Below, piece after piece: positions 59,006 through 64,000 of a DNA stretch of 64,000 bases. Below the pieces are notes generated by a model. That model made no database searches. It was not told the DNA's origin and saw nothing but the letters and a program-made list of their open reading frames with translations. How positions within the stretch are numbered: position 1 is the first letter of the stretch; every line of letters begins with the position of its first letter. The translations under genes and the position numbers were made by a program. This DNA comes from Vespula vulgaris (lineage: Eukaryota > Arthropoda > Insecta > Hymenoptera > Vespidae): contig NC_066601.1 in NCBI RefSeq assembly GCF_905475345.1, forward strand, positions 489,501 to 553,500, given 5' to 3'.

Positions 59006-59049
59006 CGTCAGAAGTTCACTCTGTATCCTCTTATGTTTGATTTCTCTGT

Positions 59050-60304
59050 TTATTCCGAACGGCGCCTTCGTCCTGGACCACCGGCGTAATTTGCAGCTGC
59101 GAGACCCATTAAATGTTTCGCTGCTTGAGAACCACTGAATCCGCGGCTCAAACCTAAGTCCAGTCCGCGCTTATTGCTAAAAAAAAATATATGAAAGATT
59201 AATTTGATCGTTAGAATGAATGAAGATTATATGACTAACGAGTTTAAATTATATCGATTGGCTACAGACTTTTCGAGTTCTTGATTTCGCATGATCGAAT
59301 GACGAAGACGGGCGAGCATATCGAGGAGAGCTTCGGGATCTTCTTCTTCTAATTGATTCCAATAATTTTGTTGTCTGTAAAATATACAATGAGCAATGAT
59401 TCGATAATAACAACAACGATAATAAGTAATAATAATTATAATAATAATAAAATATACAAATTATAATTGCTTCGAGAGAAAGCATCGTTGATAGATCGAC
59501 GATTTCTTAGTGAAATGCATTCTCTCTCTCTCTCTCTCTCTCTTTCTATCTATCTATCCCATTGCAATGACGAAGAATGTCTTCGAGATGAACTCGATGT
59601 TAGTACTTGAAAGCTGATAGGTTTCAAACATATTCCTTTAAATTGAATTTACCTCGATTCATTTCTTTTTCTCCGACGACTTCATTGGGTGCTTACTTTC
59701 AAATCAGAGAACTACTTTAAAAGAAACCGATGATTCATGAAATAAAACTGGGTTAAACCATCCATTGCAAACAGACGCGTCTCTTTTCTCTTAAAAGTTC
59801 ATCGTCGAAGGATATCGAATGATCATCCTACTGGCGAGGCAATCGTGATATCCATTAGACGAATTAGCTCGATTGTCACAGTTGTTCCTTATTCATTTAC
59901 ACTATCTTTATTTTCCCCACTCTTTTTCTTTTTCTCTTTCTACCTCTCTATCAACGATGTTACTTAAGAAAAAAGGCATCACTTTCTTTTTTATTTTATA
60001 TAGGATAGAGGAAAAGTTTCTGAGTGATTTTAAAAATCAATTATTCTTTTTCGACATCTTTTTTCTTTTTTAAAGTTAATATTATCTTTGAAATTGTAAG
60101 ATTACAAGATTAGGAATTTTTGCTCTCCTAGTATTTATTTATAGTATTTATTTTTAAATTTCGTTTAAATTATAGTACTCACGAAAACGGAGCAGCATCC
60201 GCCAGAGGACTTGACACCACCATAACGGTGATGGCTATCAGGATCAGACAGGAGATTGCGATTTGTCTCTGCATCTTCGATCAGGAATAAATCGTTCACG
60301 TGTC
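59050..60304 (-). CDS. Dh31: Diuretic hormone 31 (calcitonin-like) precursor
   Basis: Secreted neuropeptide precursor. DH31 acts on a calcitonin-receptor-like GPCR and in insects controls fluid secretion, gut motility and temperature rhythm. Exons: 60183-60304 (start codon at 60272-60274, with 30 nt of leader), 59240-59374 and 59050-59176. Phases agree and give 117 residues. The signal peptide starts [20 protein letters not shown]. An acidic spacer follows ([20 protein letters not shown]). The dibasic site KR at 78-79 precedes the mature 31-residue peptide at 80-110, which starts [14 protein letters not shown] and ends NYAGGP. Gly111 followed by RRRR supplies C-terminal amidation and cleavage. 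The second donor is GTTAGT, weaker than the others. An acceptor directly at 60305 shows at least one further upstream leader exon, not located here. The 808-nt first intron contains a TC repeat and a MITE copy. Confidence 0.95.
59519..59543. repeat. (TC)n microsatellite
   Basis: A short TC repeat of about 25 nt in the first coding intron of the DH31 gene, followed by TATC units. Confidence 0.85.
60000..60131. repeat. Degenerate mariner-type MITE copy in DH31 intron
   Basis: Shares TTTTAAAAATCAATTATTC, then TTTTTCGA, and later GAAATTGTAAGATTACAAGA with the copies at 57116 and 62048. The ends are eroded (TATAGGATAGAGG... on the left, CTCCTAGTA on the right). Confidence 0.5.
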
Positions 60305-61703
60305 CTAAAAAAAATAACGGGATTGTATGTATATGTATGTGTATATGTGTTGAGAAATTTTAATGATAATGTCTAAATATTCGTAATTATTTATAAACGA
60401 GGGATAAAGATTTTTAATAAATAATAATCTTAATCAAAATTTTCTTTAGACCTTTTCAAATATTTTTGAAGCATATTTGTATACATTCATAATTAATCAT
60501 TAAAAATCGATATGTAAGTGCGTTATATGTGTTTAGAAAAAAAATGAAAGATCTATATATTTGATACACAAGAAAAATTAGAGATCCATTGAGACCTATG
60601 ATCTATGACTTTGATGAGTATATTAATACACTTTTTCTCAAGAATATATGAAAAATTCAATAATTCGATAGAAAGCTATTTATTGTGTATGAAATATAAT
60701 ATATACATATAAATATAAATATATATATATGTATATGTATATGTATATATATATTTATTTATGAGAAAGAGAGATATTAAATAAAAATGAAATAAAAAAA
60801 ATTGTAAAACTCGGGCAACAATTAATTTATACCATAATAATGTACCGGATTACAGTTGGTTCAAATAAAAGAGGTGCAAATAGTCCTTAATGAGAGAGCA
60901 TCGGATAAAAGCGAAATATAATAATCATTGAAATCATTGAAATGAGAAATGCCTTTGATAAAGTGCTGATTATTTCACGAAATTCATTATGCTTTCGTTT
61001 ATGGCTCTTGTGACTTATAATTTAATAATATTGAACTATCGTATAATAAGAAAAAAAAGGAGTTCTTCGATTGAAAATCTTTTTCATCATATATTTCGAT
61101 GTCTTATAGAATTATAAATCGAATTTTAATAGAAAAAATGTGTTTTCGTTCGAAATTATTCCAATGTAAAGTTTTCAAATGAAAAAAATATTACCGGAGT
61201 CTTCAATTAAATCGAAAACTTAGAAAATATTATCGTACTTTCCTATGAATTATTTATTCGAACATCGAGATTATTTTAGTACGTATACACATACGTAAAT
61301 ATATATTAATTATTTTTCTTATATTGTATATGCGATTTAAGATAAAAATAATCTAATAATCATCCTTTGTTTTTATTTTCTTTCTATTTTCTCTTCTTGT
61401 TTATACTTCTACATTTATTATGAATAGCACTTCGGGAAGAACAGTACGATATATCGTACAACTGGTACAAGAATTTTTAATAATTAACAAAAGATATAAT
61501 AGTGTATAAATGGACAAAAAAATTATAAACCTATATAAATCTTTGTATTAGTTTAATTTGACTCATAATGTTACTTATAAACGTAATATTAATGCGGGGA
61601 GATACTATATTGAACAAAAAAATAATTATTTGATCTTTTTTTTTTATAATTATGATTCTTTTTTCTTCATTTTCACCTAGTTTTTTATTTGATAATGTAT
61701 GTG

Positions 61704-61747
<44 letters not shown>

Positions 61748-62047
61748 ATATATATATGTATGTATGTATGTATGTATAACTCGTTCTCGTATTACCGAGT
61801 ATTTCTTACGTAGACATAAGATTAAGTAAAAGAGGGAGTTGAAAGAAGCTGAGGAGAAAATAGGGTTGTACGAGATGACGGTGAGGAACGAGACAATACA
61901 TTCTCTACATCGTTGAGAAAAATCATCCCAGTGTTTTCAAAGAACCTGACTAACAAACTATTCAACTCTGTTTCAAGTACGTAAAAGTTCTTTTGTAGAT
62001 TTTACGTTTTATCTACCGCGTATATACATGTATGAACTCTTTTCAAA
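60305..62047. other. DH31 upstream region, part 1
   Basis: AT-rich sequence upstream of the DH31 coding exons. It holds TA repeats at about 60700-60760 and 61708-61742 and ATGT repeats at 61743-61780. It must contain or be spliced over by DH31 leader exons, but no specific exon can be proven. No coding region is recognised. Confidence 0.45.
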
Positions 62048-62274
62048 TACAAGCTTGACCAAAAGTTTTTAGATCGATATAGAAAAAAAAAAATTCCTAG
62101 ATAATTATAAAAATTAATTACTCTTTTTCGAAACCTTTCAGATTCATTTTTATTTGCAGATTGTGAAATTACAAATCTGAAAATTTTAAAAAATTTGAAT
62201 TAAAAAAGGTAAATTAGCTTTAAATGTTTCAATTGATTTTTATGATTGTCCAAGAACTTTTTGGCCAACCTGTA
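62048..62274. mobile_element. Mariner-type MITE
   Basis: A 227-bp element with TA at both outer ends. The left end reads TACAAGCTTGACCAAAAG and the right end in reverse complement reads TACAGGTTGGCCAAAAAGTT. These are inverted repeats of the type found in hymenopteran mariner elements. The homology continues inward: CCTAGATAATTATAAAAATT on the left against TTGGACAATCATAAAAATC on the right, if a roughly 24-nt insertion in the left arm is allowed for. There is no reading frame. Confidence 0.7.
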
Positions 62275-64000
62275 TAAAAGAATGAAACGTGGAGAACTCT
62301 CGAACGAATTACAACAATCTCGAACGAATTCAATCAATCTCTGACGTTTTATTCAAATTCTCAAATATCTTCTTTTCACTTTCGATATTCTTTTTTCCGT
62401 GTGAAATGTAACACGAATTAATGATTATTTTCCAGCGTACATACTTTCAACGTTCGTTCGACTAGTATTTTATTACAAGGCAATCACGTTGCCTTGAATA
62501 CGTGGTCGTTCGTTGTGGGAGTAGATAATTGGACTCGTCGTTCTCGATAATCGATGCTGATGTATATCTATATGTATGTCTATGTACGTTTACATATATG
62601 TAGGAAAGAAATATAAAAAAGAAATTATCTATTTCGGTATAAAAGAGAATCCTATTTTTCTTAGTTCGTTGTTTTTACAGTAACAAAATTTTTTTATACA
62701 AAAATTTATGTATATATAAATATATAATATATAAAATTTTTTTATATATTATATATTTATATATAAATACATAATATATAAAAAGTGTATTATATATGAG
62801 TAAAATGTAATACATATAAATAAAAAATTATATATGTATGTACATAATTATACAGGGTAGACAATAACTTTGATCATGTTTTTTTTTATAGATGTAAAGA
62901 AACTTTGTTTTTTAAATATGTGTTTTTAAAATAAGAGAGTTATAATAATAGATCTTTTATTCCTTATTTTAAATAAACAGAAAAAAAATTTACATATTTA
63001 TAAAAAAGAAATTTTTATGATTTCGTTGCAATTATCCCCTTATTATGAAATAAAAGAGTCAATTTTAAAAACTAATAACAAAATTGATTTTATTGTATCA
63101 ATATTACCAATACGATTTTATTGCAATATTTCAATAAATAAGAAATAATGTATACTTGAAAACTTAGTGTTTTTTTTTCAATTCTCTACGATCTTTTGTT
63201 TCGAATGTATCTGCGTAGAAAAATTTCCATTCTTAGTTCGTACAATATATTTGTTGTTAGAAATAGTAGTAGTAGTAATAGTAAAATTTCGTGACTTTTT
63301 AGAACTTATATAGGTCAGTGTGTCATCGAAGAAATTTCAATAGGTCAGTGGGTCAATATAAATGTCTTTCATTTATATAAAGATACCTCTAAAATTAAAA
63401 GTCATACAGATTTGAATCGAATATCGTTTTAAAGATTAGAATTTTCTCTATCGTTTTTAATGTATTGTTAATAATTAATTACGAACGTGTTATAAACAAA
63501 TTGTTACAAAGTAAATTCATTTTATTTTGCCAAAAAAAAAATTAAATTTACCTTTTTGAATGATTAATAAAATTATATAAACTAATAAATAATTTATGCT
63601 AAATTATCTTTTTTTACATATGTAATTATTATTTACATATATAATATATATATTACTATATATGTATTTATGTATATATGTATCTGTATGCATCAATAAT
63701 AGTTTAAATAAAAATACGATGAATAGATTATTGTGTTAAGATGCTTTTTCACAAACAAGATAACGACGTCGTTCACTATCGGTTAACGTTGGAACGTGTT
63801 GCAACGAAAAAGAGAAAGGAAAAAATAAAAAAGAAAAAAAAAAGAGAAGATAGGAGGGTGCGAGAACGACGCTATATTTTCATTACCCGACTTATATTCT
63901 AGCTCGTAACAATTCGACGTGATTCGAAAGCGTATCAATTCTTGTATCATCCTGCGTGAAATAAAGTTACAAAATTGTGAATCCGAATTGTCAGACACGT
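62275..64000. other. DH31 upstream region, part 2
   Basis: AT-rich non-coding DNA. A short palindromic TA block at 62690-62780 folds on itself (TATATAAATATATAATATAT and its complement). Two copies of AGGTCAGTGNGTCA lie at 63312 and 63342, and a small AGT repeat lies near 63266. The GC-richer end (63760-64000) is open on the minus strand but has no recognisable protein; it may be a leader exon of DH31 or of a gene beyond the window. Confidence 0.4.
63312..63355. promoter_or_regulatory. Paired nuclear-receptor-like DR2 motifs
   Basis: AGGTCA-GT-GTGTCA at 63312-63325 and AGGTCA-GT-GGGTCA at 63342-63355 are two direct repeats with 2-bp spacing, exactly 30 bp apart. AGGTCA is the half-site of many nuclear receptors. 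They lie about 3 kb upstream of the DH31 coding exon. A role is only inferred. Confidence 0.35.

Larger units (their letters stand above)
55790..59049. other. Intergenic region between acid phosphatase and DH31
   Basis: AT-rich with scattered GC-richer patches. It should hold the acid phosphatase promoter, just right of 55790. It also holds a degenerate MITE copy at 57116-57245, a chain of coding-like fragments at 58139-58468, CA/TA repeats near 58568-58610 and a compound ATTATC/ATT repeat at about 58936-59000. No intact gene is recognised. Confidence 0.5.

Noticed and set aside
62874..63110. TACAGGGTAGACAATAAC looked like a transposon terminus
   Set aside because: No matching inverted end was found downstream, so no element can be drawn.
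63783..63998. Minus-strand 71-codon frame at the window end
   Set aside because: Contains low-complexity Phe-rich sequence from an AAAG-rich tract and no recognisable domain; at most a leader exon.

Overview
This is an AT-rich animal nuclear window. Its genes have spliced exons with GT..AG introns, many of them about 70 to 200 nt, and it is rich in microsatellites and old DNA transposons. A calcitonin-like diuretic hormone 31 (DH31) precursor and a ZAD zinc-binding protein point to an insect. The AT-richness, short introns and simple repeats suggest a hymenopteran (bee or wasp), but that last step is inference.

Nine protein-coding genes can be read, and all nine exon chains close in frame. 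From left to right: PRMT1/Art1 (minus, 241-2271); an ARID4A/B homologue (plus, 3322-11859); a small ZAD-only protein (minus, 15949-16734); USP34/puffyeye (plus, 18333-30023); SRP14 (minus, 35630-36411), made of four short exons; the ER co-chaperone/reductase ERdj5/DNAJC10 (plus, 37283-42178); EHD/Past1 (minus, 45608-48924); a type II membrane histidine acid phosphatase (minus, 51880-55789); and the DH31 neuropeptide precursor (minus, 59050-60274, exon start 60304). Three pairs are head-to-head: PRMT1/ARID4, ZAD/USP34 and SRP14/ERdj5.

The genes form no operon or cassette. They cover chromatin control (PRMT1, ARID4), ubiquitin removal (USP34), ER targeting and folding (SRP14, ERdj5), endocytic recycling (EHD), an ecto- or lumenal phosphatase, and hormone signalling (DH31).

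The accessory content is mobile DNA. A degenerate piggyBac element with TTAA duplications sits in an ERdj5 intron. A long-TIR mariner remnant, invaded by a 61-nt poly(A) run and abutted by a CA array, sits in an EHD intron. A TTAA-flanked non-autonomous element sits in an ARID4 intron. There is a 323-bp palindrome at 34526-34848, and three related mariner-type MITE copies lie in the last 7 kb. I found no tRNA, rRNA or CRISPR array and nothing bacterial. I saw no clear undescribed system; the most notable items are the intronic transposons, the stand-alone ZAD protein and several cryptic small exons.
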